A DNA stretch of 64,000 nt from Flammeovirgaceae bacterium UBA6059 (lineage in GTDB: Bacteria; Bacteroidota; Bacteroidia; Cytophagales; Cyclobacteriaceae): the NCBI GenBank assembly GCA_002435755.1, contig DIYH01000032.1, positions 1 to 64,000 of the forward strand, written 5' to 3'. Shown one piece after another: positions 8,698 to 17,303 of the stretch. A model generated the notes under the pieces. It did not search any database and had not been told where the DNA came from. It worked only from the letters and a program-made list of their open reading frames with translations. Positions within the stretch are counted from its first letter, which is position 1, and each line of letters starts with the position of its first letter. The translations under genes were made by a program, and so were the position numbers.

Positions 8698-9852
8698 ATG
8701 ACGAAAGTAGAAGAAATACTAGCTAAGCTGGTTGCATTTCCCGTATTGGGCGGGGAGTCTAACCTGAGCATTATTCACTGGATCAGGGACTACCTGACCG
8801 ATCACAATATAGAAGTCCGCCTCGTACCTAACGAGGAAGGAACGAAGGCGTCACTACATTGTAGAATTGGCCCAGCCATCGACGGTGGTTTTATACTCTC
8901 AGGCCATACGGATGTAGTACCAGTCAAAGGACAAGATTGGGATACCGATCCATTTGTACTGACCGATAGCAATGATGGTAAGCTGTATGGTCGCGGGAGC
9001 TGTGATATGAAAGCGTTCATTGCTTGCTGTTTAGCGGTAGTTCCTGATATGACCGGGGCTGACCTCCGAAAACCCATATATTTTGCTTTCTCCTATGACG
9101 AAGAAGTCGGATGCCTGGCCGCTCCCGAGTTGGTCAAAGCGATATCTGACCACTATCAGGAGACCCCTGCCTATGCCATTATAGGTGAGCCTTCGATGCT
9201 TGAGCCCATCGTCGGTCAGAAGGGCATTTGCATCTTCGAGACTACCGTGAATGGGTCGGCAGGGCATAGCAGTAGAATCAGACAGGAGGTGAGTGCCATA
9301 CACGAATCGGCGCGATTGGTCCTGTGGTTGGAGAATAAAATGAACGAATTGGTGAATCGCGGGCATATCGATGAGCGCTTCCATCCTCCTCATACCTCGA
9401 TTCATTGTGGTACTTTCAAAGGAGGTATAGCACCCAACGTCATTGCTGATCAGTGTAGTTTCCATTGGGATGTACGTACTATCCCAATGGACTCTGCAGA
9501 TGAGATCTTCAAAGAGTTCGAAGCTCACTGTCGAGAACGTGAGACAGAACTACAAAAAGTGTTTCCTGGATTTGAGATCAAGTCGGAGAAGCACCACCCT
9601 GTCGTACCTCATCTGGATACTTCCGAAGATGCTGAGATTGTGAAGATCATCAAAGAGCTATCGCAAAATGATCAACTCGACACTGTGAGTTATGCTGCGG
9701 AAGCGGGCCAGTTTGCAGAAGGCGGTTATCCCGCAGTGATCTGCGGACCCGGAGATATTGCCCAGGCGCATCGTGCTAATGAGTTTGTATCCAGGGAACA
9801 GCTGGCTAAGGGTGTGGAAATGCTCCAAAGGCTTGTAGACAGACTAAGCTGA
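8698..9852 (+). CDS. M20-family deacetylase, acetylornithine deacetylase-like (ArgE type)
   Basis: 384 residues from ATG 8698; an upstream in-frame ATG inside the carrier gene gives an unnatural extension, so 8698 is chosen. M20 metallopeptidase signature: GHTDVVPV with H70, metal-bridging D103 in GRGSCDMK, catalytic E135 and metal E136 in YDEEVGC, GEPS near 166, the dimerisation domain with NGSAGHSS, and a final metal histidine in QAHRANEF. The length and the GRGSCDMKAF motif fit ArgE rather than DapE. Expected reaction: hydrolysis of N-acetylornithine or another N-acyl amino acid in the cytoplasm. Bacteroidota often make arginine through N-succinyl intermediates, and the gene is paired with a carrier rather than arginine genes, so a catabolic or salvage role is plausible. 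Confidence 0.87.
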   Translation: MTKVEEILAKLVAFPVLGGESNLSIIHWIRDYLTDHNIEVRLVPNEEGTKASLHCRIGPAIDGGFILSGHTDVVPVKGQDWDTDPFVLTDSNDGKLYGRGSCDMKAFIACCLAVVPDMTGADLRKPIYFAFSYDEEVGCLAAPELVKAISDHYQETPAYAIIGEPSMLEPIVGQKGICIFETTVNGSAGHSSRIRQEVSAIHESARLVLWLENKMNELVNRGHIDERFHPPHTSIHCGTFKGGIAPNVIADQCSFHWDVRTIPMDSADEIFKEFEAHCRERETELQKVFPGFEIKSEKHHPVVPHLDTSEDAEIVKIIKELSQNDQLDTVSYAAEAGQFAEGGYPAVICGPGDIAQAHRANEFVSREQLAKGVEMLQRLVDRLS

Positions 9853-9916
9853 GAACACTACTTCAGGTGTCTGAAGAATAAACTATATTCTGAAAAGGAA
9901 TACTCTCATGGAATAA

Positions 9917-10951
9917 ATGCTACTGAGTGATCTTACCCGTCGACTTAAAGATCGGTATCTGCTCTACAGATATATACGACCTTTTGTAGCTCGTAATCAT
10001 CAGCGGAGTATCAATCCTGAGAATACCATCTGCCTTTTTTGTCAACCAAGGAGTGGATCAGCATGGTTTTCTGAGATTGTTGCTTCCATTCCCCATTCAG
10101 GCATTATCGATGAGCCTTTATGGCGCGGCGCATATGGCCGATCGGATCAGATGCCCAGGCCTTACGACCAGAAGCTTCAGGAGATCGATCAACTCAACTT
10201 CTATTTTAATCAGCCCATACCAGAGCACGAGCTGTGGCCTGAAGCTTACAACATGTTTGAGAGCCTACTACAGGTGAGACAGCCTAACCGCTATCTGTAT
10301 GAAGAAATGGACCTCTATCATCTTTCTCAATATCAGACGTTCGTTTTTAAATTCAACAAAGCGAACTTGCTGTTCCACTGGCTGAGAAAGAACTTTGATA
10401 TGAAGAGTCTTGTGCTTTTACGTCATCCCTGTGCCACAATCGCTTCTCAGATCAACGGGCGTTTCTACGATCAGGCCCGACCCATAGAAAACTGTATCAC
10501 ACCTGAATTCCGACATTCGGAATACTTTGAAAAGTATGCGGACATATGGAAGTCCATCAAGACTCATGAGGAGTACCTGGCCTTTATATGGTCAGTCAAC
10601 ACTACAGAAGTGATGGATCATCCTGACAGAAACAGGAGCTATCTGATCATCAGTTATGAAGGCCTGCTCACAGCATTTGATCATGAGATCGATAGGATAT
10701 TCAAGTATCTCGAAAGACCCGTCCCTGATGAAATTGAAAAGATGTACCAAAAGGTAAGTCCTACAGCTCAACTATCTTCCAAAGAGCTTATCCAAAGTGG
10801 TCAGCAATTGGTAGCATGGCGGGAAAGATTATCTCAATCCACAATCGATAATATTCTAAGGGTAGTAAATTCTTTTGGTATCAAATACTATGACAAGAAC
10901 CCTGTGCCAAGTTTTGATCAAATCTATGCAGAGAGTGATCTACCGAAATGA
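9917..10951 (+). CDS. sulfotransferase-family protein
   Basis: 344-residue cytosolic-looking protein. The PAPS-binding P-loop of sulfotransferases is visible as CLFCQPRSGSAWF (PRSGSAW at 44-50), and the 3'-phosphate-binding segment as VLLRHPCATIASQ near 165-180. A later YEGLL-type strand and an RxxLS helix agree with the fold. The protein resembles Stf0 and uncharacterised bacterial sulfotransferases, which add sulfate to glycans, lipids or small molecules; the acceptor is unknown. The gene stands alone, 64 bp after the deacetylase; a short perfect hairpin CTTCAG-GTGT-CTGAAG at 9861-9876 separates them. A second hairpin overlaps its stop codon. Confidence 0.75.
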   Translation: MLLSDLTRRLKDRYLLYRYIRPFVARNHQRSINPENTICLFCQPRSGSAWFSEIVASIPHSGIIDEPLWRGAYGRSDQMPRPYDQKLQEIDQLNFYFNQPIPEHELWPEAYNMFESLLQVRQPNRYLYEEMDLYHLSQYQTFVFKFNKANLLFHWLRKNFDMKSLVLLRHPCATIASQINGRFYDQARPIENCITPEFRHSEYFEKYADIWKSIKTHEEYLAFIWSVNTTEVMDHPDRNRSYLIISYEGLLTAFDHEIDRIFKYLERPVPDEIEKMYQKVSPTAQLSSKELIQSGQQLVAWRERLSQSTIDNILRVVNSFGIKYYDKNPVPSFDQIYAESDLPK

Positions 10952-10970
10952 CCACTCAAGGTTGGTCATT
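10947..10970. terminator. short hairpin between convergent genes
   Basis: An 8-bp perfect inverted repeat, AATGACCA and TGGTCATT, with an 8-base loop, overlaps the stop codon of the sulfotransferase gene and sits 25 bp before the end of the convergent permease gene. There is no strong U-tract, so a terminator role is only a possibility. Confidence 0.3.
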
Positions 10971-10994
10971 CTACCTTTGCCATTAGCCTGATAG

Positions 10995-13631
10995 CTACTC
11001 GTGTCTCAAAGATTGCACAGGATTACGACTTATCACACTGTGATTGATGATCCAGACTATGATCAATGTGCTTAGTACGACTGTACCTATCGCTGCTGCA
11101 AATGGCAGAACACTGAAACCCGCTCGGTAAGCAAAGCTATCAAGCCAATTACTACTCAGTACCCACACAATAGGAATACCCAGCATTGCTGCGATCGACG
11201 CAAATGACATAAAGCTCTTTGCCTGAAGTGTAATTAGGCCGATATAGTTTGCACCGAGAATTTTCCGAATACCCAGCTCTTTCGTCTTCTCAATAGCCGT
11301 AAGAGAGAGTAAACTGATCATCCCAATTACTGCAATGGCAAATGCTATAGAAGCAGCCCCAACAAAGACATCCCGAATAATCATTTCACGCTTGTAAGCC
11401 CTGACCACCATATCATCCAAAAACTCCCATGTCATCACATCATTTTCATCATATCGGTTGTGTACCTCTTCTATATAGGCCAAAGTCTCGCTTAAGTCAT
11501 CACCTCTGATCCGGATGACAATATCATCGATACTTTGAAATGGATTGTTGAGATACCCAATCACAACAGGGCCTATAGGCTCATGAAGAGAGCTGTAATG
11601 AAAGTCTTCAATGATACCAGCTACCCTGGCCTTAAGTATATCTTCACCTTCATCATCAGAAATCTCAATCCACTGTCCAATAATATCATTATCACCATAC
11701 CATGAAGCGGCTGTTTCATTCAGGTAGATCATGGTGCTATCGAGATATCTGTTGCCCGAAGGTCGTTCACCAAGCAACAGTCTTAGCTCCAGGGCCTCTA
11801 TGCCATCTGAGTCCATACCATAGAACTGGGCCGTCTTTTGACGTTCATGGTCAGTTGGGTCCTTCATCGCAACATCAACACCCGTCCGATAACCAGATAT
11901 CATTCTGGTAAGTCCGGAAACAGCAGAAACTTTTGGATTCGCTAGCAGGTCTTGTTTCAATACACCAAAATTGTCCCGTACTCCTCCCCCATTGACTTCT
12001 ACGATGAGTAGTTGATCTACTTCAAAGCCGAGAGGCTTATCAGTCATAAATCGGAACTGTCTGTTGACTATGATCAAGCTTGAGATCATGATGATGACTA
12101 TACCGTATTGGATCGTCAGCAATACATTCCGAAGTGAAAACTTACTGTGTTTTTGAGATACTAAAGAAGCCAAGGCCCTTCTTGGTACAAATCGACTGAT
12201 CACCAGTGCCGGGTAGATACCTGATAGCAAGGTAAGGAGCACAAAAAGTAATGCAATGTGAGGGCTGAAACTTAGTAGAAAATCCGCGTCTAATCCCGGT
12301 TGAATACCTGTCAAACGCTCTACGGATGGCAGTATAAGAAGTATCCATCCGGTTGCTAATATGAAAGAACATGCCACCTGAATGGATGACTCAGCCATAA
12401 ACTGAAAAAAGATCTGCCCTCTTACAGCCCCAATAGACTTTCGAATTCCTACTTCTTTTGACCTGGTGATTGACCTTGCCGTCAGCAGATTGACAAAGTT
12501 GAAACAAGCCATAAAAAGAACAAGACTGGCCACTAATATCAAAAGGTTAAGCTGGGACCGATCTCCTCGCACATACTCGTTGATTGATCCGTCTACTTGG
12601 TCTAGCCCAAAATGAAGATCATATAGGTTAATCAGTTTGTGAGGATTGATATCTTCAGTGTTGAGATATTTAGCCAACATGGTCGAAACTTCTGTTTCGA
12701 ACCTATCCGCGTCTTCGGGTTTGTCCAGCATCACAAAAGTTGCTGCCGGATCACCACGCCAGGATTGAAACCATGCAGGGAACCTCGGATGCACTTGTTG
12801 AAAAAAGGTGTCATAATTCTGGGTCAACACAAAGTCGAACTGAATGAAAGAATTGGAAGGTACTTCTTCAATTACTCCACTAACCGTGAATAATCCATAC
12901 CGCTCGATATCCACGGTTCTTCCGATAGGATCCAATTTACCAAAAAGCTTCTGGCTCATGTTTTGGTCAATCACTATCGAATACTCTGATGACAGTGCTC
13001 TTTCAGGACTTCCATAAATAAATGTAAAGTCAAAAAATTCGAAAAACGATGAACTCGCGACGACCCCCTCTTCTTCAAAAAACCGTTTGCCATCTACTGT
13101 CATCCAAGTGGAAGCTGCTGCATGAACACTAATGGCATTAGTGATACCAGAGATATCATCGACAAGTGCGTCAGCCAGTGGCAAAGCAGTAAAGATCTCG
13201 GGTTCACTGCCATCAATCGTTTGAAACTCCTGAATGACGTGAAATATCCGAGCACCCTTTTTATGAAACTGATCGAAAGTCAGCTCATGCCTTACCATCA
13301 TCATCATGATCATGAAAATGCTGATCCCCATGGACAGACCTATCAAATTGATACTGGAAAACTTATAATCCTTAATGAGATTTCGGTAGCTGATCTTTAG
13401 GTAGTTTTTCCACAGGGGTGAAGGTTTTTTCCACGCTCTGGGTTTCTTTATGTTGCTCCATCGAAATGAACGAATTACGTCCCAGGCAAACCTCCAGTTT
13501 GCGCGATTGTAAGATGCTTGTGACCGGAGCTCGTAAAGCTCAAGCAGATCACCCTCTACTTCGTCTATTTGCTCATGACAACAATACCAGTGAAGGAACT
13601 TTCGTGCGGTATCAAAAATCCTACGGCTCAA
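10995..13631 (-). CDS. FtsX-like ABC transporter permease with PadR-associated prefix domain
   Basis: About 878 residues. The N-terminal ~80 residues (FLHWYCCHEQIDEVEGDLLELYELR) are the permease prefix domain common in Bacteroidota. A MacB-type periplasmic core follows after the first TM (INLIGLSMGISIFMIMMMMV), and FtsX domains occur twice: VGIRKSIGAVRGQIFFQFM and LGIRKILGANYIGLITLQA. Eight to nine TM helices expected. The start is a TTG at 13631 that overlaps the PadR stop codon as TTGA; no in-frame ATG exists nearby, so translational coupling is likely. No ATPase or membrane-fusion gene is adjacent, so the partner must be elsewhere or absent. Probable role: antimicrobial or lipoprotein export, or membrane stress response; unproven. 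Confidence 0.87.
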   Translation of the reverse strand: MSRRIFDTARKFLHWYCCHEQIDEVEGDLLELYELRSQASYNRANWRFAWDVIRSFRWSNIKKPRAWKKPSPLWKNYLKISYRNLIKDYKFSSINLIGLSMGISIFMIMMMMVRHELTFDQFHKKGARIFHVIQEFQTIDGSEPEIFTALPLADALVDDISGITNAISVHAAASTWMTVDGKRFFEEEGVVASSSFFEFFDFTFIYGSPERALSSEYSIVIDQNMSQKLFGKLDPIGRTVDIERYGLFTVSGVIEEVPSNSFIQFDFVLTQNYDTFFQQVHPRFPAWFQSWRGDPAATFVMLDKPEDADRFETEVSTMLAKYLNTEDINPHKLINLYDLHFGLDQVDGSINEYVRGDRSQLNLLILVASLVLFMACFNFVNLLTARSITRSKEVGIRKSIGAVRGQIFFQFMAESSIQVACSFILATGWILLILPSVERLTGIQPGLDADFLLSFSPHIALLFVLLTLLSGIYPALVISRFVPRRALASLVSQKHSKFSLRNVLLTIQYGIVIIMISSLIIVNRQFRFMTDKPLGFEVDQLLIVEVNGGGVRDNFGVLKQDLLANPKVSAVSGLTRMISGYRTGVDVAMKDPTDHERQKTAQFYGMDSDGIEALELRLLLGERPSGNRYLDSTMIYLNETAASWYGDNDIIGQWIEISDDEGEDILKARVAGIIEDFHYSSLHEPIGPVVIGYLNNPFQSIDDIVIRIRGDDLSETLAYIEEVHNRYDENDVMTWEFLDDMVVRAYKREMIIRDVFVGAASIAFAIAVIGMISLLSLTAIEKTKELGIRKILGANYIGLITLQAKSFMSFASIAAMLGIPIVWVLSSNWLDSFAYRAGFSVLPFAAAIGTVVLSTLIIVWIINHSVISRNPVQSLRHE

Positions 13632-13954
13632 TTGAAAGAGATTTTGGGGATTTGTCGGTAAAGGTCAGTGCGAAGAGCGTATTGTGAATCAAGGGCCTTT
13701 TTGCCCATAGCGGTGATCACATAGTACTTTTTTCTTCTACCACCCCGTTCTTTGGTGATACCACCATACCTGGAAACTGCTAAACCTTTATTCTCCAATC
13801 GTTTTAGCGCAACATGTATGGCACTGATATTGACTTTCTTTTCGAGTTTGGCTTCTAAGTTTTCAAGAATGGCCACTCCATACGCTTCATCATGTAGCGT
13901 AGCGACCATTAGCAATATCAGTTCTTCAAACTCCCCTAATGACTGTTCACTCAT
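13628..13954 (-). CDS. PadR-family transcriptional regulator
   Basis: 108-residue winged-helix protein: LGEFEELILLMVATLHDEAYGVAILENLEAK, then helix-turn-helix and wing NISAIHVALKRLENKGLAVSRYGG and RGGRRKKYYVITAMGKKAL, which is the PadR family signature (YGV, a single-copy ALKRLExKGLV and RRKYYxIT). It overlaps the downstream permease gene by 4 bp (TTGA), so the two are one operon. A perfect 13-bp inverted repeat lies just upstream of its start, a probable operator for autoregulation. The effector is unknown. The pairing PadR plus prefix-domain permease is common in Bacteroidota. Confidence 0.9.
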   Translation of the reverse strand: MSEQSLGEFEELILLMVATLHDEAYGVAILENLEAKLEKKVNISAIHVALKRLENKGLAVSRYGGITKERGGRRKKYYVITAMGKKALDSQYALRTDLYRQIPKISFN

Positions 13955-13962
13955 TTTGATCT

Positions 13963-14016
13963 ATTTACTTAACAAAAGTATATAAAATATATTATTTTCA
14001 TAATTGTTAAGTAAAT
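13963..14016 (-). promoter_or_regulatory. inverted repeat, probable PadR operator and promoter
   Basis: Arms ATTTACTTAACAA (13963-13975) and TTGTTAAGTAAAT (14004-14016) are exact reverse complements separated by a 28-bp almost pure A/T spacer. The repeat ends 8 bp before the PadR start codon. On the minus strand TACTTTTG (13973-13980) fits the Bacteroidota -7 consensus TAnnTTTG and overlaps the proximal arm, so a bound dimer would block it. No clear -33 box was found at normal spacing. The repeat is seen directly; operator function is inference. Confidence 0.55.
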
Positions 14017-14091
14017 AAAGCTACAGAAGCGGATCATCCTAAATGTTAAAACTTGCTTATGCGCTTGATACAGACTTGGTATTCGCGTTAG

Positions 14092-14586
14092 CTAGCACCC
14101 ACAGTCAAAGACTTTTTTAAGGGCATCTTTCAACTCATTCAGCTTGCTTGATCCAACGAAGTACTCCTTACCGTCTTTAGTAATAAGGTGAAGTCCATTG
14201 CGACCACTGACCGAATAGCGGCGCTCATGGTTAAATGTGATATTACCTCCCTGCCATTGTGCTAACTCTGGCGTCTGGATGATTTCGCAACATTGCACAT
14301 CATCCCAGGCTATACGTTGCTTTTTGCCTTGCCATGGCTTCATTTTGAAGGTGATCGTCTCCTCAGACACGGTGACTTTCAATCTTAAGTTGTATAAGTA
14401 CCACAGCCAGCCTCCCAGAATAGTGATCACCAATACTCCTGCGATCATCACTGTGATAAGTCTATCACCAGGATTGACAACCTCTGAGACCATTCTCCCC
14501 ATTACGAGGAGTCCTAGTACTGCAAGCGCTATTGTCAGGAACCGGTTATTAAAAGTTTGTTTCTCTCTGTAAATCTTCTTCGCCAT
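14092..14586 (-). CDS. two-TM protein with PH-like C-terminal domain
   Basis: 164 residues from ATG 14586, which has AAAGGAAG a few bases upstream (a clear Shine-Dalgarno-like site); a GTG directly before it would add one residue. Two hydrophobic segments at about 17-35 and 44-66 are followed by a cytoplasmic part with beta-strand pattern LKVTVSEETITFKMKPW, RIAWDDVQCCEII, GLHLITKDGKEYFVGSS, then a helix LNELKDALKKVF, typical of bacterial PH domains. It ends in CGC. Such proteins are common and mostly uncharacterised. It faces the GMC operon across a 192-bp A/T-rich divergent region that contains TACATTTG (minus strand, 14651-14644), a possible -7 box for this gene. Confidence 0.72.
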   Translation of the reverse strand: MAKKIYREKQTFNNRFLTIALAVLGLLVMGRMVSEVVNPGDRLITVMIAGVLVITILGGWLWYLYNLRLKVTVSEETITFKMKPWQGKKQRIAWDDVQCCEIIQTPELAQWQGGNITFNHERRYSVSGRNGLHLITKDGKEYFVGSSKLNELKDALKKVFDCGC

Positions 14587-14778
14587 CACATCTTCCTTTT
14601 AAGAAATATTAAATTAACATTTAGTTAACAATTAATTAATATACAAATGTATAAAATCAAAGTCAAATCAATTTGTCAGTTGATTGACTGATTTTGTTCA
14701 GGCTTGATCAACCTCTATTCTAACGGGCTGTTAGAAATTAGCTATCTTCCAAACTAGCTGAACTACTAACCCAATAAC

Positions 14779-16497
14779 ATGCAAATCATAGAATCGCGCG
14801 AAGAGTTTGATGCGATAATCGTTGGCTCAGGTGCCGGCGGTGGCATGTCCGCAAAAGTGCTGGCTGATGCCGGACTCAGTGTAGCCATAGTCGAGGCAGG
14901 CCCACATTTCGATCCGACAGATCCTGAACAGATGACGCAACTCAAGTGGCCCTGGGAATCTCCCAGAAGGGGTGCCAGTACCACCCGGCCATTTGGTGAC
15001 TTTGATGCTGCTTATGGAGGCTGGGAGATAGATGGAGAACCCTACACACAAGGTAAGGGAACTCAATTCGATTGGTTTCGCTCTCACATGCTCGGTGGTC
15101 GTACCAACCACTGGGGCCGTATCTCGCTCAGATTTGGACCCAAAGACTTCAAGCGACGTGATCAGGATGGACTAAGCGACAATTGGCCGATAGGCTATGA
15201 AGATGTAGCCCCCTATTATGATAAAGTCGATAAGCTCATCGGAGTTTTTGGTAGTAAAGAGAATATACCTAATGAACCGGATGGCTATTTCCTGCCAGCA
15301 CCTAAGCCCCGGCTCCATGAACTATACTATATCAAGGCTGCTCGCAAGGCAGGTGTAGCTGTTATTCCCTCACGGTTGTCAATTCTCACAAAGCGCCTGA
15401 ACAATGAGCGTGGGGTATGCTTCTATTGCCGACAATGTAGCAGGAGCTGTGCCATCAAAGCTGACTTCTCTTCAGGCATCTCACTGATCTTCCCAGCTCA
15501 AAAGAGTGGAAAGGTACAGCTCTTCACAAACTGCGTGGTGCGTGAAGTGACCACTAACACTGAAGGTAAGGCTACTGGCGTATCGTATATCAACAAAGAA
15601 GACCTCAAAGAGTACCACCTCAAAAGTAGGACCGTCGTGCTAGCCGCCTCAGCCTGTAGTAGTGCCCGTATCCTACTCAATTCTAAGAGCATCCAGCACC
15701 CGAATGGTTTGGGAAACAGCAGCGATCATGTAGGTAAGTATCTGCATGACTCGACCGGAACGGACAGAGCTTTTTTGGTACCTGACCTGCTCAACCGGAA
15801 AGTCACGTACAATGAAGATGGTGTAGGTGGCCTTCACGTGTACTCGCCTTGGTGGCTGGACAATAAGCAGCTTGACTTTCCTCGTGGCTATCATATGGAG
15901 ATCTCGGGTGGTCTAAACATGCCAGCTTATGGTTTCGGTTTTGGTTTAGCAGAAATGAATAAATACATAGGTGGAGTAGTCGGAGGCTATGGGGACAAAC
16001 TCCGAGAAGATGCCAGAAAGTTTTATGGGGCAATGATCGGCATTAGTGGCAGAGGTGAAAGCGTACCTATGAAATCCAACTATTGTGAAATCGACCCCCA
16101 GGTAGTTGATCAATGGGGTATACCCGTACTCAAGTTTCACTATCAATGGAGTGATTATGAGCGTAAGCAGTCAAAGCATATGCACAACACATTTGAAGAA
16201 ATATTTGAGAAGATCGGCGCTATTCCACTCGGTGATAAACCTGATGCCGATCGTGACTATGGCTTGCACAACCCTGGCCGTATCATCCATGAGGTAGGTA
16301 CTACCCGTATGGGAGATGATCCTTCTACCTCAGTGGTCAATCGCTATCAGCAGTTGCATGATGCACCCAATATCTTCGTCGTTGATGGTGGCCCATTTGT
16401 ATCTCAAGCAGATAAAAATCCAACCTGGACCATCTTGGCACTATCCTGGCGAACCTCGGAATACATCGTAGACCAACTAACTAAAAAGAACATCTAA
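14779..16497 (+). CDS. GMC-family FAD oxidoreductase with ferredoxin-like cysteine motif
   Basis: 572 residues. FAD-binding GSGAGG motif at 16-21 and VAIVEAG at 35-41; a substrate-side section HMLGGRTNHWGR near 108-119; C-terminal HEVGTTRMG with the catalytic His and NPTWTILAL with the paired Asn. This matches the large subunit of gluconate/glucose/glucoside dehydrogenases. Residues 214-224 read C-x2-C-x2-C-x3-C, an iron-sulfur cluster pattern like that in FAD-dependent glucose dehydrogenases with a 3Fe-4S cluster. The next gene, 1 bp later, encodes the small subunit, so the active enzyme is probably a heterodimer. No signal peptide: export probably by hitch-hiking on the Tat signal of the partner. 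Substrate unknown; a sugar or polyol C1/C3 alcohol is likely. Confidence 0.88.
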   Translation: MQIIESREEFDAIIVGSGAGGGMSAKVLADAGLSVAIVEAGPHFDPTDPEQMTQLKWPWESPRRGASTTRPFGDFDAAYGGWEIDGEPYTQGKGTQFDWFRSHMLGGRTNHWGRISLRFGPKDFKRRDQDGLSDNWPIGYEDVAPYYDKVDKLIGVFGSKENIPNEPDGYFLPAPKPRLHELYYIKAARKAGVAVIPSRLSILTKRLNNERGVCFYCRQCSRSCAIKADFSSGISLIFPAQKSGKVQLFTNCVVREVTTNTEGKATGVSYINKEDLKEYHLKSRTVVLAASACSSARILLNSKSIQHPNGLGNSSDHVGKYLHDSTGTDRAFLVPDLLNRKVTYNEDGVGGLHVYSPWWLDNKQLDFPRGYHMEISGGLNMPAYGFGFGLAEMNKYIGGVVGGYGDKLREDARKFYGAMIGISGRGESVPMKSNYCEIDPQVVDQWGIPVLKFHYQWSDYERKQSKHMHNTFEEIFEKIGAIPLGDKPDADRDYGLHNPGRIIHEVGTTRMGDDPSTSVVNRYQQLHDAPNIFVVDGGPFVSQADKNPTWTILALSWRTSEYIVDQLTKKNI

Positions 16498-16498
16498 T

Positions 16499-17212
16499 AT
16501 GGACCGAAGAGAATCAATGAAATCTCTGCTGATCGGCACTATGGCCGGAGGTGCCTTGATCCAGGGTTGCGCTCCTGAAGTAGCTGAGACTTCAAAAATG
16601 CCCAAGGCATCTATAGCACCGGAAGGGGTGTATGGTCGAACGGATAAAGAAAAACTGAGAGATCAGGAACTGGCAAATGCCAAAGGTTTCTCAGAATCTG
16701 AGTTGGCAACTATAGCTATATTGTGCGATCTCATCCTTCCCCCAACAGCAACCGTTGGTGGCGCCCTTGAGGCAGGTGTTCCGGATTTCATAGATTTTAT
16801 CGCCAAGGACATCCCAGGGCATGAGCTCCCGATCAAGGGAGGGTTGATGTGGCTCAATACCAGATGCAATAAGCTATTCGGGTTACCTTTTGAAAAACTC
16901 AATGATGCACAACACAAGTCAATTCTGGATGAAATCGCTTATCCGGAAGATGCTGCAACTGAAGTTGAACCTGGGGTCGCCTTCTTCTCGCGCATGCGCA
17001 ACCTGACGCTCACAGGTTACTATACGACTAAAATGGGCATTGACGAACTGGGGTATCAGGGTAACACACCAAATGTCTGGGACGGAGTACCTGAGGATGT
17101 ACTCAAAGACCATGATGTTGACTATGATGACATGTGGTTATCAAAATGTACAGATCAATCCAAGAGAGAAGACATGGCTGAATGGGATGATCAGAAGAAT
17201 TTGTTGAGTTAG
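16499..17212 (+). CDS. gluconate 2-dehydrogenase subunit 3-family protein, Tat lipoprotein
   Basis: 237 residues. The N-terminus MDRRESMKSLL carries a twin-arginine motif, followed by a hydrophobic stretch and a lipobox LIQGC with lipidated Cys at 24, so it is predicted to be folded in the cytoplasm, Tat-exported and lipid-anchored. The body (ELATIAILCDLILPPTATVGGALEAGVPDFIDFIAKD ... FFSRMRNLTLTGYYTTKMGIDELGY) is the helical gluconate 2-dehydrogenase subunit 3 fold, needed for maturation and export of the GMC subunit. It starts 1 bp after the GMC stop codon. No cytochrome c subunit is adjacent, so the electron acceptor must be encoded elsewhere. Confidence 0.88.
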   Translation: MDRRESMKSLLIGTMAGGALIQGCAPEVAETSKMPKASIAPEGVYGRTDKEKLRDQELANAKGFSESELATIAILCDLILPPTATVGGALEAGVPDFIDFIAKDIPGHELPIKGGLMWLNTRCNKLFGLPFEKLNDAQHKSILDEIAYPEDAATEVEPGVAFFSRMRNLTLTGYYTTKMGIDELGYQGNTPNVWDGVPEDVLKDHDVDYDDMWLSKCTDQSKREDMAEWDDQKNLLS

Positions 17213-17227
17213 CAGTTCTATTGTGCT

Positions 17228-17260
17228 GAATAATTAATCTGAGCTACCGATTAATTATTC
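17228..17260 (+). terminator. A/T-rich hairpin after the GMC operon
   Basis: GAATAATTAATC (17228-17239) and GATTAATTATTC (17249-17260) are a perfect 12-bp inverted repeat with a 9-base loop, 16 bp after the small-subunit stop. It lacks a U-tract and its stem is weak, so it may be a terminator, an mRNA-end stabiliser or a regulatory site for the next gene at 17304. Confidence 0.4.
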
Positions 17261-17303
17261 CGATAGGTGGTAAAGCAGCTCCAGATCAATTTGCTTCAAA
17301 ACA

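Noticed and set aside
9861..9876. CTTCAG-GTGT-CTGAAG hairpin between deacetylase and sulfotransferase genes
   Set aside because: Six-base stem without a U-tract; too weak to call a terminator. Noted in the sulfotransferase entry only.
10995..13631. Idea that the permease forms a full MacAB-type exporter operon here
   Set aside because: No ATPase or membrane-fusion protein gene is adjacent; only the PadR gene precedes it.
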